A stretch of 64,000 nucleotides of DNA from Lachnospiraceae bacterium C6A11 (GCA_000702245.1 JNKY01000014.1:184874-248873); one strand, 5' to 3'. Shown: positions 1-11,041, counted from the stretch's first letter. Made by a program: numbers and translations. Notes: a model not told the origin generated them from the sequence alone.

Positions 1-1
1 C

Positions 2-1288
2 GTAAAGGATACCGGTATCGGTATCAAGGAAGAGGATATTAGCAAGCTGTCGATCTCCTTTGAACGAGTTGACGAGAAGAAGAACCGTCACATAGAAGGA
101 ACCGGCCTCGGTATCTCGATCGTGACCAAGCTTCTCAAGATGATGGACAGCAAGCTTCAGATAGAAAGTAAATACGGCGAAGGTTCGAATTTCTTCTTCG
201 AGCTTCCACTCTCCGTAGTCGATCCGACACCTATCGGACACTATTCTCACAGTCAGAAGCCTGAAAGAAGATCTCCGCAGTCGGAGGTACTTACCCAGTA
301 TCCGACGGCGCGCATACTTATTACAGATGACAACGAGATGAACCGCAAGGTTGTAAGGAATCTCCTGAAGCTCTTCGGAATAGTCCCAAGCATCTGCTCT
401 TCCGGTATGGAAACCATAGAGATAATGAAGTCGGAGCACTTCGACATCCTCTTCCTGGACCACATGATGCCGGAAATGGACGGTATAGAAACGCTGAAGC
501 TTCTTAAGGATGCCAAGCTCACAGAAAATACTATTGTTATCGCTCTTACGGCAAACGCCGTTCTGGGCGCGCGCGAGCAGTATCTGAACGCCGGCTTCGA
601 CAACTTCCTGTCAAAGCCAATAAATGTAAACGAGCTTGAAGATATTTTAAAGGAATATCTTTCAGATCTGGCCGAGGACGGTCCGGATAAAGGATCCCCG
701 GATAAGCAAGAAAGCTCACCGCAGATAACTGCAGTCAAGAAAGAGGACACCACACAAAATGGTGCAGATGAAGTCAACGTCAATGAAAAGGCATCTGGCA
801 TAATTGAAAATATATCAGATGATGATAACGGTATTTATGCTGAATTCATACCATATAACGGTAATCTGCCGGAAAAGGAAGGGGAAACTGAGAAATTGAC
901 AAACGGATTTAAAGACAGCTCGGATTCAGTCATGGAAAAGCTTGAAAAACTTGGTCTTTCAACAAAGGACGCCCTTGTTTACTGCGGTGGCGACGAATCC
1001 TTCTATATCGAGATAATAAATGACTATATCGATGCTGCGAAGGAAAAAGTCGAAAGCCTCACCAGGTTCCTTGATGCAGACAATCTGAAGGACTATAAGA
1101 TACTGGTTCATTCGGTTAAAAGCTCATCGAAGACAATTGGCGCCATGACGCTGTTTGAGAAGGCCAAGGACCTTGAAGCCGCATCAAACGAAGGACGCAG
1201 CGAATATGTTAAAGAGCACCATAAAGAGGTTATGGATGAATACCTCGATACGGCAGGAAAGCTTTCAGAGATAGTTAATTCACAGTAA
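2..1288 (+). CDS. Hybrid sensor histidine kinase, C-terminal part (HATPase end, REC, HPt); 5' end outside window
   Basis: The reading frame is open from base 2, so the gene begins upstream of the window. The visible 428 residues start in the ATP-binding domain, with G1-type DTGIGI and G2-type GTGLGIS boxes. A receiver domain follows, with the phospho-acceptor Asp in LFLDHMMPEMDG and the conserved Lys in FLSKPIN. After an acidic linker of about 90 residues comes a C-terminal HPt domain with the His in VHSVKSSSKTIG. This is the C-terminal half of a phosphorelay kinase; its sensor region cannot be seen. It resembles the last 600 residues of the convergent kinase just downstream, so the two are probably paralogues. 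It ends at a shared terminator. Confidence 0.92.
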   Translation, partial: VKDTGIGIKEEDISKLSISFERVDEKKNRHIEGTGLGISIVTKLLKMMDSKLQIESKYGEGSNFFFELPLSVVDPTPIGHYSHSQKPERRSPQSEVLTQYPTARILITDDNEMNRKVVRNLLKLFGIVPSICSSGMETIEIMKSEHFDILFLDHMMPEMDGIETLKLLKDAKLTENTIVIALTANAVLGAREQYLNAGFDNFLSKPINVNELEDILKEYLSDLAEDGPDKGSPDKQESSPQITAVKKEDTTQNGADEVNVNEKASGIIENISDDDNGIYAEFIPYNGNLPEKEGETEKLTNGFKDSSDSVMEKLEKLGLSTKDALVYCGGDESFYIEIINDYIDAAKEKVESLTRFLDADNLKDYKILVHSVKSSSKTIGAMTLFEKAKDLEAASNEGRSEYVKEHHKEVMDEYLDTAGKLSEIVNSQ

Positions 1289-1295
1289 TATTATA

Positions 1296-1329
1296 AAAGA
1301 GTCGGACCGATCTGATCCGACTCTTTTTT
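1296..1329. terminator. Bidirectional rho-independent terminator between two convergent kinase genes
   Basis: A perfect stem AAAAGAGTCGGA / TCCGACTCTTTT with a short loop lies 7 bases after the stop of the plus-strand kinase and about 18 bases before the stop of the minus-strand kinase. It has a T-run on the plus side and an A-run on the other, so it can serve both. Confidence 0.85.
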
Positions 1330-1346
1330 CATGTCTTAAATACTTT

Positions 1347-4300
1347 TTATTCAGGGAAGAACTCCATTATCACGGTATCATCACCCTCATCGTCTGAAGC
1401 TGTTCTATCCTCCGTACCCGCGTCCTTATCGGTACCGCTTCCGAGAAGCTCCCTCACTTCATCCGTAACCTTTTTATGCTCTTCAAGGAGCGCGTCATAG
1501 CCCGCTTCTATTACGTCTACCTTCTCTTCATTTGCCGCAAGCTCCTGCTCGAGAGCCATATCGGCAAGCTTATCTGCTCCGATGGTACGTGATGCACTCT
1601 TAAGAGCATGTACGTAGATCTTATAATCCTTCCAGTTCTTATCAGTATGTGAGTCTTCTATTGCCAGAAGCCTGTCTGAATAAGAATCCGTATAGGTTTT
1701 AAGTATATCTATGTAAAGCTCGGTATCATCCATTGCATATCCGAGAGCTGCATCTACGTTGAAGCCCTTCGCCCTAAGCCCTTCGATGATCTTAGCAGAC
1801 TCATCCGATGCTTCTGTTTCACCACCAGCTTCATCAACCGGTTCAAATTCCATGATCCCGCCTGTTTCTGTATCAGCAGCCTTCTTATCTTCGGTCTGCT
1901 CCACAGCACTTTCCGGAGCTTTCTCCGAGCCTGACATATCCCAGCACTCAACTCTGTCCTTAGGAAGATATTTCTCAAGCATCTCTTCAAGCTCAGCAGG
2001 GTTGATAGGCTTTGAAAGATAATCCTTAAAGCCCTCGGAAATATACATATCTCTTGCTCCGGAGATTGCATTTGCCGTAAGGGCGATGACTACTGTATCG
2101 TCTCCTATCAGCTTCTCACTCCTGATGGCCTTCAGAGTCTCTATACCGTCCATTTCCGGCATCATATGATCCATAAGGATGATGTCGTAATGCTTCTTTC
2201 TTACAAACTCTATGGCCTCTTTGCCGCTGCCTGCAAGGTCCGGTATAAGACTTACCTTCTTCATCAAGCCTCTTGCAACCTTAAGGTTCATAACGTTGTC
2301 ATCTACAACAAGTATATCTGCCTTAACGATCTTCAGCTCGTTTCCGTCCTTATTCTCTGTCTTCTCATCTCTGTGTCTCTGATACTGACCAAGTGTATTT
2401 CTGTCAATTATCTTCTGAACTATCCTGAATGAGAAGCATGAGCCCTCGCCGTATTTACTCTCAACCTTGAGTGAACTGCCCATAAGCTTCAGGATTCCGT
2501 CAACTATGGACATACCCAGTCCGGTGCCCTCGATGGTCCTGTTTCTTCTCTCCTCGATACGTCGGAAGGATTCGAAGAGCTTCTCCATATCCTCTTCCTT
2601 GATACCGATACCGGTATCCCTGACCTCTACGAAGATTGTGCACTCATTCTCGGTTATATCCTCGCCTCTCATTGTAAGAGAGACTGAGCCCTTGTTGGTG
2701 TATTTTACAGCGTTTGTGAGGAGGTTTGTGATAACCTGCCTGATCCTCATATCGTCGCCGTACAAAGTCTTCGGAAGCTTCTCATCGATATCAAGATTCA
2801 GGGTAAGTCCCTTCTTCTCAGCTCTGTCCGAGATCATATTCACAAGGCTGTCGATCATCTCGGCCGTCTCGTATTTACCCGGAACTATCTCCATCTTGCC
2901 GCTCTCGATCTTGGAGAAATCAAGCACTCCGTTGATAAGCGTGAGCAGCGTTTTACTTGCGCTCTTGATATCAGATGCATATTCCCTGATAGCCGGATCG
3001 TCGGTCTCGCGAAGTATCATCTCGTCCATACCGATGACCGCATTGATAGGCGTTCTTATCTCGTGGCTCATCTGCGCCAGGAAGTCCGTCTTGGCCTTTC
3101 CGGCGACCGTAGCCTCCTTCACTGCCTCGGCCAGCTTATTATTCATCATAGTCTGGGACTTGATAACCTTATTGATCAGAACGATGATGATTATGATCAT
3201 CACAAGCACAAATACAGCATAGAAGGCAGTGTAGATTATCTGATAGAGGTAAACCTCCTTCCAGTCCCATACGATAAATATAGAGAAGCCTGTTTCGTTG
3301 TCCACTATGTATTTGCAGCATCTTCTAACGCCGTCGTAATCCTTGAAGGTGTACATATCGGTGGACTTACCCTTATAAGCTTTATAATAAGGAGTATCCT
3401 TGATATTTACCTTGACCTCTGAGGACATCTGATACTTATCGTTAGGATGGTTGATGATATCTCCGTTCGAATCCACAAGAAATACATATTCTTTCTCCGA
3501 ATAGGTCTCTCCGAAGATATTTACGATCTTGTCCATATAAAGATCGATACCGAAGATTCCGAGGAACTCTCCGTTCGGTCCGTAAACCATCTGCGAGATC
3601 GTGATACAGTAATATCCGGTCTGCTCATCATAATAAGGTGCTGAAATACTGCGTCCCTCTGCCGATTTCTCAGTCTCCTTGTACCAGTCTCTCTCCTCGA
3701 CCTTCCAGTCCGCTTCCGGCTGCCAGCCGTTATTCATTATAACCGTATGCTCCTTGTATGGATTTGCAAGATAACATACTGATATGCTTGAGTAGTTTTT
3801 CGCTATGGAATCCAGCCATTTTACGGCCTTGTCGTAATCATCAAAAAGCTCCGGCTGGGCGGCTATCGCATCCGTAAACATACTGAGCACCATCATCTGT
3901 TCTCTGTCCCACTGCCTCAGCTGATAGCCATAATAGTTCCTTCCCAGGCTCATCATGTCATCAACCTCTGCATGACTGGAATTATAGAACAGGAACGAGC
4001 TCACCAGCATAAACAGGACGAGCAGTATAACGATTATATTTCTGAATATTCGAATTGATTTTGAAAGATTTTTGTGGGAGATTCTGCGGCTCTTCTCACT
4101 CTTCTCCATGTCGGTAACCATGGATGAATAAGACTTCAGGTCCTTCATCATTTCATTGATCCTGAGGCCGCTGGCCTTGATCTCGGCAAAGCTTTCCTTG
4201 CGGGAACCACCTTCCGCGCTGCCGTCATCGCTTATCCTGATGATATTATCAAGGGGCTCCTTCAGATTCTCTATGATCTTATTTACAAAGTGTTCCCTAC

Positions 4301-5243
4301 TGCTGAGTGCCTCCTCGGATCTGATACGGTTTCTGATGCCTATGATGTAGAGCACAACTATCACTATGAGCATGAAAATATTGACAACAACATTAAGGAT
4401 AACCTGTCTCGTGGTGGACTTGTAGAGCTCGCTGTCATTCACACAGAGTATCATATACCAGTTGTTTTTCGTTACGGAGTGAAATACAGTATTTCTCTTT
4501 CCGTCAACGCTCAGCTTGAAAGAATCCTCCGTTTTTCTGCCAACAACCTGATCAAGAACGCTCTCATATTCCGGAAGTGCCTTAGCAAGATTCTTTCCCA
4601 CATAGGTCATATCGGTATAACCGACTATAAGGCCGTCCGCTGTCGTGATCATGGCAACGCTTCCGTCGCTCAGGCTCATCTTCTCGATGGATTCCTGTAT
4701 TTCCGAAAGTGTGAAGTCCATTGCAACAACCGTCTCATTGTCCGATAGCATAAGCGAAAGCGTGAAGCACATGTTACCGGTCATACTGTCGATGTAAGGA
4801 TCGGTGATAAATATCTCTCCCGCGTTGTCTATAGCACCTACATACCAGTTTCTCTCGGTTGCGTGATAGTCTGCAGGCGCATCAAAACCAGGGATGATCT
4901 CCCATCCCTGTCCTGCAATATACACATTAAAATTAACCCCCTTGGATGCATCTATCTGAGCCTTCTTCTGGCCGATGATGTACTCCTCAAGTTCAGTCCT
5001 GTCATCACCGGTACCCAGAAGCTGTTCGGCGCCGCTCGAAACCTTGATAAGCGCATTTTCAGCATTGCTGATATAGCCCTCAAAGTCCGATCTGATGCCG
5101 TTTATCTCCGTCTGCCCTATCCTTTCGGTCTGCTGTGTCATCGTTCTGAGGATCAGCCTCGCATTTGTAACGATGATAACCGCAAATATCAGGACCATGG
5201 CGAGGATTATGATGACATCCGTTTTCCTGCTCCTTCTACGCAT
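1347..5243 (-). CDS. Double-sensor hybrid histidine kinase (Cache-like, TM, degenerate DHp, TM, Cache-like, TM, HisKA, HATPase, REC, HPt)
   Basis: This 1298-residue membrane phosphorelay kinase has unusual topology. An N-terminal membrane helix (about residues 9-30) and a first extracytoplasmic Cache-like domain are followed by a helix near 285-305. A cytoplasmic segment around 310-375 reads like a DHp domain whose His is replaced by Glu. Then come another helix (about 395-420), a second Cache-like sensor and a helix near 665-690. The active DHp follows, with His in MSHEIRTPINAV near 725, then HATPase boxes DTGIGI and GTGLGMS. The receiver Asp lies in LMDHMMPEMDG near 1024, and the C-terminal HPt His lies in VHALKSASRTIG near 1212. 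The start overlaps the end of the upstream c-di-GMP regulator by 8 bases, so the two are co-transcribed and probably work together. Ligands are unknown. Confidence 0.92.
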   Translation of the reverse strand: MRRRSRKTDVIIILAMVLIFAVIIVTNARLILRTMTQQTERIGQTEINGIRSDFEGYISNAENALIKVSSGAEQLLGTGDDRTELEEYIIGQKKAQIDASKGVNFNVYIAGQGWEIIPGFDAPADYHATERNWYVGAIDNAGEIFITDPYIDSMTGNMCFTLSLMLSDNETVVAMDFTLSEIQESIEKMSLSDGSVAMITTADGLIVGYTDMTYVGKNLAKALPEYESVLDQVVGRKTEDSFKLSVDGKRNTVFHSVTKNNWYMILCVNDSELYKSTTRQVILNVVVNIFMLIVIVVLYIIGIRNRIRSEEALSSREHFVNKIIENLKEPLDNIIRISDDGSAEGGSRKESFAEIKASGLRINEMMKDLKSYSSMVTDMEKSEKSRRISHKNLSKSIRIFRNIIVILLVLFMLVSSFLFYNSSHAEVDDMMSLGRNYYGYQLRQWDREQMMVLSMFTDAIAAQPELFDDYDKAVKWLDSIAKNYSSISVCYLANPYKEHTVIMNNGWQPEADWKVEERDWYKETEKSAEGRSISAPYYDEQTGYYCITISQMVYGPNGEFLGIFGIDLYMDKIVNIFGETYSEKEYVFLVDSNGDIINHPNDKYQMSSEVKVNIKDTPYYKAYKGKSTDMYTFKDYDGVRRCCKYIVDNETGFSIFIVWDWKEVYLYQIIYTAFYAVFVLVMIIIIIVLINKVIKSQTMMNNKLAEAVKEATVAGKAKTDFLAQMSHEIRTPINAVIGMDEMILRETDDPAIREYASDIKSASKTLLTLINGVLDFSKIESGKMEIVPGKYETAEMIDSLVNMISDRAEKKGLTLNLDIDEKLPKTLYGDDMRIRQVITNLLTNAVKYTNKGSVSLTMRGEDITENECTIFVEVRDTGIGIKEEDMEKLFESFRRIEERRNRTIEGTGLGMSIVDGILKLMGSSLKVESKYGEGSCFSFRIVQKIIDRNTLGQYQRHRDEKTENKDGNELKIVKADILVVDDNVMNLKVARGLMKKVSLIPDLAGSGKEAIEFVRKKHYDIILMDHMMPEMDGIETLKAIRSEKLIGDDTVVIALTANAISGARDMYISEGFKDYLSKPINPAELEEMLEKYLPKDRVECWDMSGSEKAPESAVEQTEDKKAADTETGGIMEFEPVDEAGGETEASDESAKIIEGLRAKGFNVDAALGYAMDDTELYIDILKTYTDSYSDRLLAIEDSHTDKNWKDYKIYVHALKSASRTIGADKLADMALEQELAANEEKVDVIEAGYDALLEEHKKVTDEVRELLGSGTDKDAGTEDRTASDDEGDDTVIMEFFPE

Positions 5244-7605
5244 CCTTCTTTGTTTCCTTCATCTTATACTCCGTATCTTCGTCTATCATCTTAATCATGA
5301 TATCCGCGAATCTCGGATCAAACTGGGTGCCGCTGCACCTCTTAAATTCTTCTCTAACCTTATCCTGAGGCATGACATCTCTATAGCTTCTGTAGCTTGT
5401 CATAGCATCGTAGGCATCCGCAACGGCTATTATCCTAGCTGCCTCCGGAATACTGTCGCCCACAAGTCCATCAGGATAACCCTTGCCGTCATATCTTTCA
5501 TGATGCCAGCGTGCACCTGTTGCGAGTTCCGGCATCTCCCTTATATTCTTCAGTATCTGCGAACCTACTACCGGATGTCTCTTGATAAGCTCAAACTCTT
5601 CCTCAGTAAGCTTAGCCTGTTTATTTATTACTTCATCCGGAACGCCTATCTTTCCTACATCATGAAGAAGTCCCATCATGTAGATGTCAGACTGTTCCTG
5701 AGTATTGTATCCGAATCTTCTTGCGATCTCCTTTGAGTAATCTGCAACTCGTCCGGAATGACCGTTTGTATATGTATCCTTTGCATCTATGGCATCTGCA
5801 AGAGACTGAACGACATGCATGAAAAGTGCCTCATTCTCCTTGGTCTTCCTCTCAACCTCACGGGCGAGATTCTTCTGGAGGCGTACCATCTCAATAACCT
5901 GGCTGACACGCATGACCAGTATTTCCGGCACAAAAGGTTTTCTGATGAAATCGATAGCGCCTGTTTCAAGACCCTTTCTCTCGGTCTCCTCATCGTCGTT
6001 TCCGGTAAGGAAGATGACCGGTATATCTGCAACCTCTTCTTCCATGGCCATAACCTGCTTCATGGTTTCAAAGCCATCCATATCAGGCATATTTACGTCG
6101 AGAAGGATCAGATTCGGTCTGTTCTCCTTAAGGAAATCAAGAAGTGCTTTCCCGGATCTTATGGCAGTTACGCGCATATTATTCTTGCTGAGCACACGAC
6201 CGGCCTGCTTAAGATTGGCTATATCATCATCAACAACAACTATCCATGGCTGCTCATCACTGGCGCGCGAGATATCCTCCGATTCCATAAACTCAACCTC
6301 GTAGGTTATGGACAGGCACTCGCCACGCTCCTGGCTCCAAGTGCGCATGATATTTCCGATAACCTGAGCAACAGCCTCCTCCTTGATATCCGTAAGAAAT
6401 ACAAACAGCTGGTTCTGTCTGTACTGCATCACAAGATCGCTCTTTCTGAGCACTCCCTGCACATGAGCGCAGAAATCATTACAATTGTTCTGGAATTCTT
6501 CGTCTGTCTGATTTCCTATCTTGGTAAGTGTAAGAAGGAGCTTGCAGGCACTTCTGTGATATCTCATTATATATCGCATAACGAAACGGTAAACATGTAT
6601 GAAGGAATCCTTATCAAGCTGAAGCGCGGTATCCGAGATATTTCTCTCGGCAAGTATCATGCTGAGTCCCTTCAGGTTCATCAGCTGACTGTCCTCATCC
6701 TGGTCAAAATCCTCATAGCTGTAAATGGCATAGCCATGCTTGCCATTCTGCTTAACCTTATAAAGTGCTTTATCTGCAGACTTAAATATGTCCGTATAGT
6801 CAGTACCCATTCCGGATACATACATAGCACCAATGGATGCTCCGAGAGGTATCTGCATATCAGAACCCATAAGGTCCTTCGCCCTCTCAACAAGCTCTTT
6901 ATTTATATTTGCAGTAAGTCTGCTAAGTTCCTTTTCCGAAGAAAGCTTCGGTGAAAATGCTATAAACTCATCGCCGCCGATACGACCTATGATGCTGTCG
7001 GCACTCAGGTTGCACTGGATGATCTCCGAAAAAGCGATCAGCATCCTGTCGCCCATATCGTGGCCGTAAAGATCGTTGATAAGCTTGAAGCTGTCGAGAT
7101 CGATCATGAGGAAATACCCCGATGTGCTCCTGCAGCGCTCTGAAATCTTCTCTCCGATGGCTGCCTTGTTGAGGAGACCTGTCATCTTATCTCTTGTAGC
7201 TTCCTCCTGATAATAGAGAAGCCTCTCCTGCTTGCCAAGGATATTGTCTATTCTTCTTATAAGAACCTCCGGATCGAAAGGCTTGCGGACATAATCGGAC
7301 ACACCCATCTCAAAGCCGCGTGTCTCCGTGCTGTTATCCTCATCAGCCGTAAGGAATATTACCGGTATTTCCTCCTTCTGCTTCTCTCTCTCGATCTCAC
7401 GAAGTCTGAGCAGAGTTTCGAAGCCGTCCATCACCGGCATATTTATATCAAGCAGTACTATGTCAGGATCATGTTCCTCCATATAATCAAGCAGGGCTTG
7501 TCCCGAATTAAGCGCAGTAACTCTCTTATTGTGCTTACTCAAAATATGTCCTGCTGTTTTAAGTATTGTCATATCATCATCAACTATAACGATCCAGTCA
7601 GCCAT
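5236..7605 (-). CDS. REC-GGDEF-(degenerate GGDEF)-REC-HD-GYP response regulator, c-di-GMP turnover
   Basis: This is a 789-residue cytoplasmic regulator. Receiver 1 has its acceptor Asp at residue 53 (LLDINMPVMDG). A GGDEF diguanylate cyclase domain with intact RIGGDEF follows. A stretch at about 310-450 reads as a second, degenerate GGDEF fold. Receiver 2 (LLDVNMPDMDG) and a C-terminal HD-GYP phosphodiesterase domain with GLLHDVGKIG and HHERYDGKGYP complete it. It therefore carries both synthesis and hydrolysis modules for c-di-GMP under two receivers. The first GGDEF lacks an upstream RxxD inhibitory site. AAAGGAG stands 7 bases before the ATG. It is the first gene of a two-gene operon with the hybrid kinase, its likely phosphodonor. 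Confidence 0.92.
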   Translation of the reverse strand: MADWIVIVDDDMTILKTAGHILSKHNKRVTALNSGQALLDYMEEHDPDIVLLDINMPVMDGFETLLRLREIEREKQKEEIPVIFLTADEDNSTETRGFEMGVSDYVRKPFDPEVLIRRIDNILGKQERLLYYQEEATRDKMTGLLNKAAIGEKISERCRSTSGYFLMIDLDSFKLINDLYGHDMGDRMLIAFSEIIQCNLSADSIIGRIGGDEFIAFSPKLSSEKELSRLTANINKELVERAKDLMGSDMQIPLGASIGAMYVSGMGTDYTDIFKSADKALYKVKQNGKHGYAIYSYEDFDQDEDSQLMNLKGLSMILAERNISDTALQLDKDSFIHVYRFVMRYIMRYHRSACKLLLTLTKIGNQTDEEFQNNCNDFCAHVQGVLRKSDLVMQYRQNQLFVFLTDIKEEAVAQVIGNIMRTWSQERGECLSITYEVEFMESEDISRASDEQPWIVVVDDDIANLKQAGRVLSKNNMRVTAIRSGKALLDFLKENRPNLILLDVNMPDMDGFETMKQVMAMEEEVADIPVIFLTGNDDEETERKGLETGAIDFIRKPFVPEILVMRVSQVIEMVRLQKNLAREVERKTKENEALFMHVVQSLADAIDAKDTYTNGHSGRVADYSKEIARRFGYNTQEQSDIYMMGLLHDVGKIGVPDEVINKQAKLTEEEFELIKRHPVVGSQILKNIREMPELATGARWHHERYDGKGYPDGLVGDSIPEAARIIAVADAYDAMTSYRSYRDVMPQDKVREEFKRCSGTQFDPRFADIMIKMIDEDTEYKMKETKKDA

Positions 7606-7638
7606 TTAAATCTCCTTTATATACCCTTTAGCCCACAT

Positions 7639-7660
7639 CATGGGTGTATGTAAACCCATG
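7639..7660 (-). promoter_or_regulatory. Hairpin in the leader of the c-di-GMP regulator operon
   Basis: The inverted repeat CATGGGT-N8-ACCCATG lies between the predicted promoter and the ribosome site of the REC-GGDEF-HD-GYP gene. It could be an operator or an mRNA hairpin; nothing in the sequence decides which. Confidence 0.4.
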
Positions 7661-7674
7661 CCTCCAACTTCAAA

Positions 7675-7703
7675 ATTATACGTGAGATATTGGCTTTTTG
7701 CAA
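7675..7703 (-). promoter_or_regulatory. Sigma-A type promoter for the signalling operon
   Basis: TTGCAA and TATAAT are separated by exactly 17 bases on the minus strand, about 70 bases upstream of the start codon at 7605. Confidence 0.7.
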
Positions 7704-7738
7704 GGTGATAAATAACAAAAAGACGGCCGGATCTGTAC

Positions 7739-7779
7739 AAAAAAAGTGACAGAGGAGACATCGTCTCCACTGCCACTTT
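7739..7779 (-). terminator. Rho-independent terminator of gdhA
   Basis: On the minus strand a long stem (AAAGTGGCAGTGGAGAC paired with GTCTCCTCTGTCACTTT) is followed by a T-run. It starts about 20 bases after the gdhA stop codon. Confidence 0.85.
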
Positions 7780-7800
7780 GAATTCATAATTTATAGATTA

Positions 7801-9244
<1,444 letters not shown>

Positions 9245-9369
9245 TAATTTTTTTAAGTTTTTTATGATTTTTTTTGATTTTATTTTGTCAATACATGTTT
9301 TTGATATATTTTTTTTGGTATATCAGTCCAAAACAGCGGTTTTTCACCTGTTTTACCTTATTTTTTAAT

Positions 9370-9963
9370 CTAAAAGCTATCCATAAGTACCGCACGGCAC
9401 GGTGCTCCGTCGCTATTTGTAAGGTTCAGCGGTGCACAGTTAAGAAAATAAACCCCATCCGGAACCTCTCCTAACCGGATGCCTTCAAGCAGTACGACCT
9501 CTGCTCCGAGAAGCACAAGATGGACATCCCTCGGTGCAAAAAATGGTCCCACCGTCTGTGACTCATTTCCTACAAGGTCCACTCCTGCAGCAGCAAATAC
9601 CTTCGCCGCCTCAAGCGTTACCGTCGCGTCTCCCTTGATCAGTATTTTCTTCTTTGCTTCAGGGTCTATGGCTTCGGCACGGCTCAGCATCCCCTCGGCG
9701 TCCTCAGCGGTCACATCGCCCTCATGCCCTTCCACATAAGCCTTTCCGATGAACTTCTCAAGCTTAATCTTATCTATTCCCTTGCCATCCATAAAGAAAT
9801 GATAAGGCGAATCAACGTGGGTTCCGTTGTGCGCACACATATAGAAGCCCGTCAGGTTGCAGTCTCCTCCTCCGTCAATCGTCTGGATGATATTTCTCTC
9901 AGGCTGCTTGTCCCCCGGATATACCTCACACTCAAAAAGTGGCTGTGTAATATCATAGATCAT
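9370..9963 (-). CDS. Cyclase-family metal-dependent hydrolase (kynurenine formamidase-like)
   Basis: This 197-residue protein belongs to the cyclase/kynurenine formamidase fold. The diagnostic metal-binding motif is present as AHNGTHVDSPYHF near residue 45, followed by a conserved basic-acidic core and the late GNESQTVGPFFAPRDVHLVLL segment with the expected His. Members hydrolyse amide or lactone bonds such as N-formylkynurenine, and several have other substrates. Nothing in the neighbourhood points to tryptophan catabolism, so the substrate is open. GGGAGGG lies just before the ATG. It is monocistronic and divergent from the methyltransferase gene. A weak hairpin (AAAACAG/CTGTTTT, near 9331-9356) after the stop lacks a T-run. 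Confidence 0.85.
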   Translation of the reverse strand: MIYDITQPLFECEVYPGDKQPERNIIQTIDGGGDCNLTGFYMCAHNGTHVDSPYHFFMDGKGIDKIKLEKFIGKAYVEGHEGDVTAEDAEGMLSRAEAIDPEAKKKILIKGDATVTLEAAKVFAAAGVDLVGNESQTVGPFFAPRDVHLVLLGAEVVLLEGIRLGEVPDGVYFLNCAPLNLTNSDGAPCRAVLMDSF

Positions 9964-10236
9964 GTTTTGTCCCTCCCATATTCCCTTCGATCTGTTGTTT
10001 ACATTATGCCTTTCCTTACATCGGACACTGTTCTGCCCGCTGCTTATATTACGTTTTACCTTCTGCCGGGCAGCGATCCGTTTGCTTTTTTTATTATAAT
10101 ATATCGAGGATTTCAGGTCAAAATCCTTCTGTATTTATTTTATTATTTATGTTAGAATGTCTTTGTTTATTTTTTGAGCGATTAATCATTCGATGATTTT
10201 TGATGATCAATACTTTAACGAAACGGGGAAACGTTT

Positions 10237-11010
10237 TTGGAAAATACATATTCAGGCTTTGCGGCAGTATATGACAGGCTCATGGACAATACTCCTTATG
10301 ATGAGTGGACCTCATATCTTGCCGAAGTTTTAAAAAAATACAATATTTCGGACGGACTTATTGCCGAGCTTGGCTGCGGCACCGGAAATATAACCGAAAG
10401 GCTTGCTGCTCTCGGATACGATATGATCGGCATCGACAATTCGCCGGAGATGCTGGATATCGCCCAGCAGAAGAAAGCCTCCTCGGAAAGCTCTTCACTT
10501 TATCTCTGTCAGGACATGAGGGAGTTTGAGCTTTACGGAACCGTACGCGCAGTTGTAAGTCTCTGCGACTCAGTTAATTATATAACCGACGAGGATGACC
10601 TGCTGACTGTATTTAAGCTTGCAAATAACTACCTCGATCCGGAGGGGCTTTTCATCTTCGACTTCAATACCCTTCATTATTACAGGGACACCGTGGGTGA
10701 ATCGACGATTGCCGAGGACAGAGAGGATATAAGCTTTATCTGGGATAACTTCTTTGACGAGGATACAGAGCTTAATGAGCTTTCACTCTCGCTGTTTGTC
10801 AGAGAAGAGGAAGATTCGGACCTATATCGCCGTCATGACGAGCTGCATGTCCAGAGAGCCTATACCCTTCCTAAGATAAAGGAGCTTATCGAGAAGTCCG
10901 GACTGGTATTTGTTGATGCCTTCAGCGCATATTCCAACGATAAACCGGACGAAGATACCGACCGCGTACTTGTTATCACCAGAGAACATGGCAAGGCTAT
11001 TAAAGATTGA
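10237..11010 (+). CDS. Class I SAM-dependent methyltransferase
   Basis: The 257-residue protein starts at a TTG codon with CGGGGAA placed 8 bases upstream; no ATG fits better. Motif I of the Rossmann methyltransferase fold is IAELGCGTGNITE near residue 45, followed by the acidic SAM-binding residue in MIGIDNSPEML and the VSLCDSVNYI segment. This YjhP/UbiE-like clostridial family has no assigned substrate. It lies 31 bases upstream of hslO and is probably co-transcribed with it. The 273 bases before it hold AT-rich sequence with TATAAT-like strings but no clearly spaced promoter. Confidence 0.88.
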   Translation: MENTYSGFAAVYDRLMDNTPYDEWTSYLAEVLKKYNISDGLIAELGCGTGNITERLAALGYDMIGIDNSPEMLDIAQQKKASSESSSLYLCQDMREFELYGTVRAVVSLCDSVNYITDEDDLLTVFKLANNYLDPEGLFIFDFNTLHYYRDTVGESTIAEDREDISFIWDNFFDEDTELNELSLSLFVREEEDSDLYRRHDELHVQRAYTLPKIKELIEKSGLVFVDAFSAYSNDKPDEDTDRVLVITREHGKAIKD

Positions 11011-11041
11011 CTAAACCATATTATAAAACGGAGAAATAAAG

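Noticed and set aside
4290..7069. Long plus-strand open frames opposite the kinase and c-di-GMP regulator genes
   Set aside because: No ribosome sites or family resemblance; the minus-strand frames carry unmistakable domains.
9331..9356. Terminator after the cyclase-family gene
   Set aside because: The hairpin is short and lacks a T-run on the minus strand.
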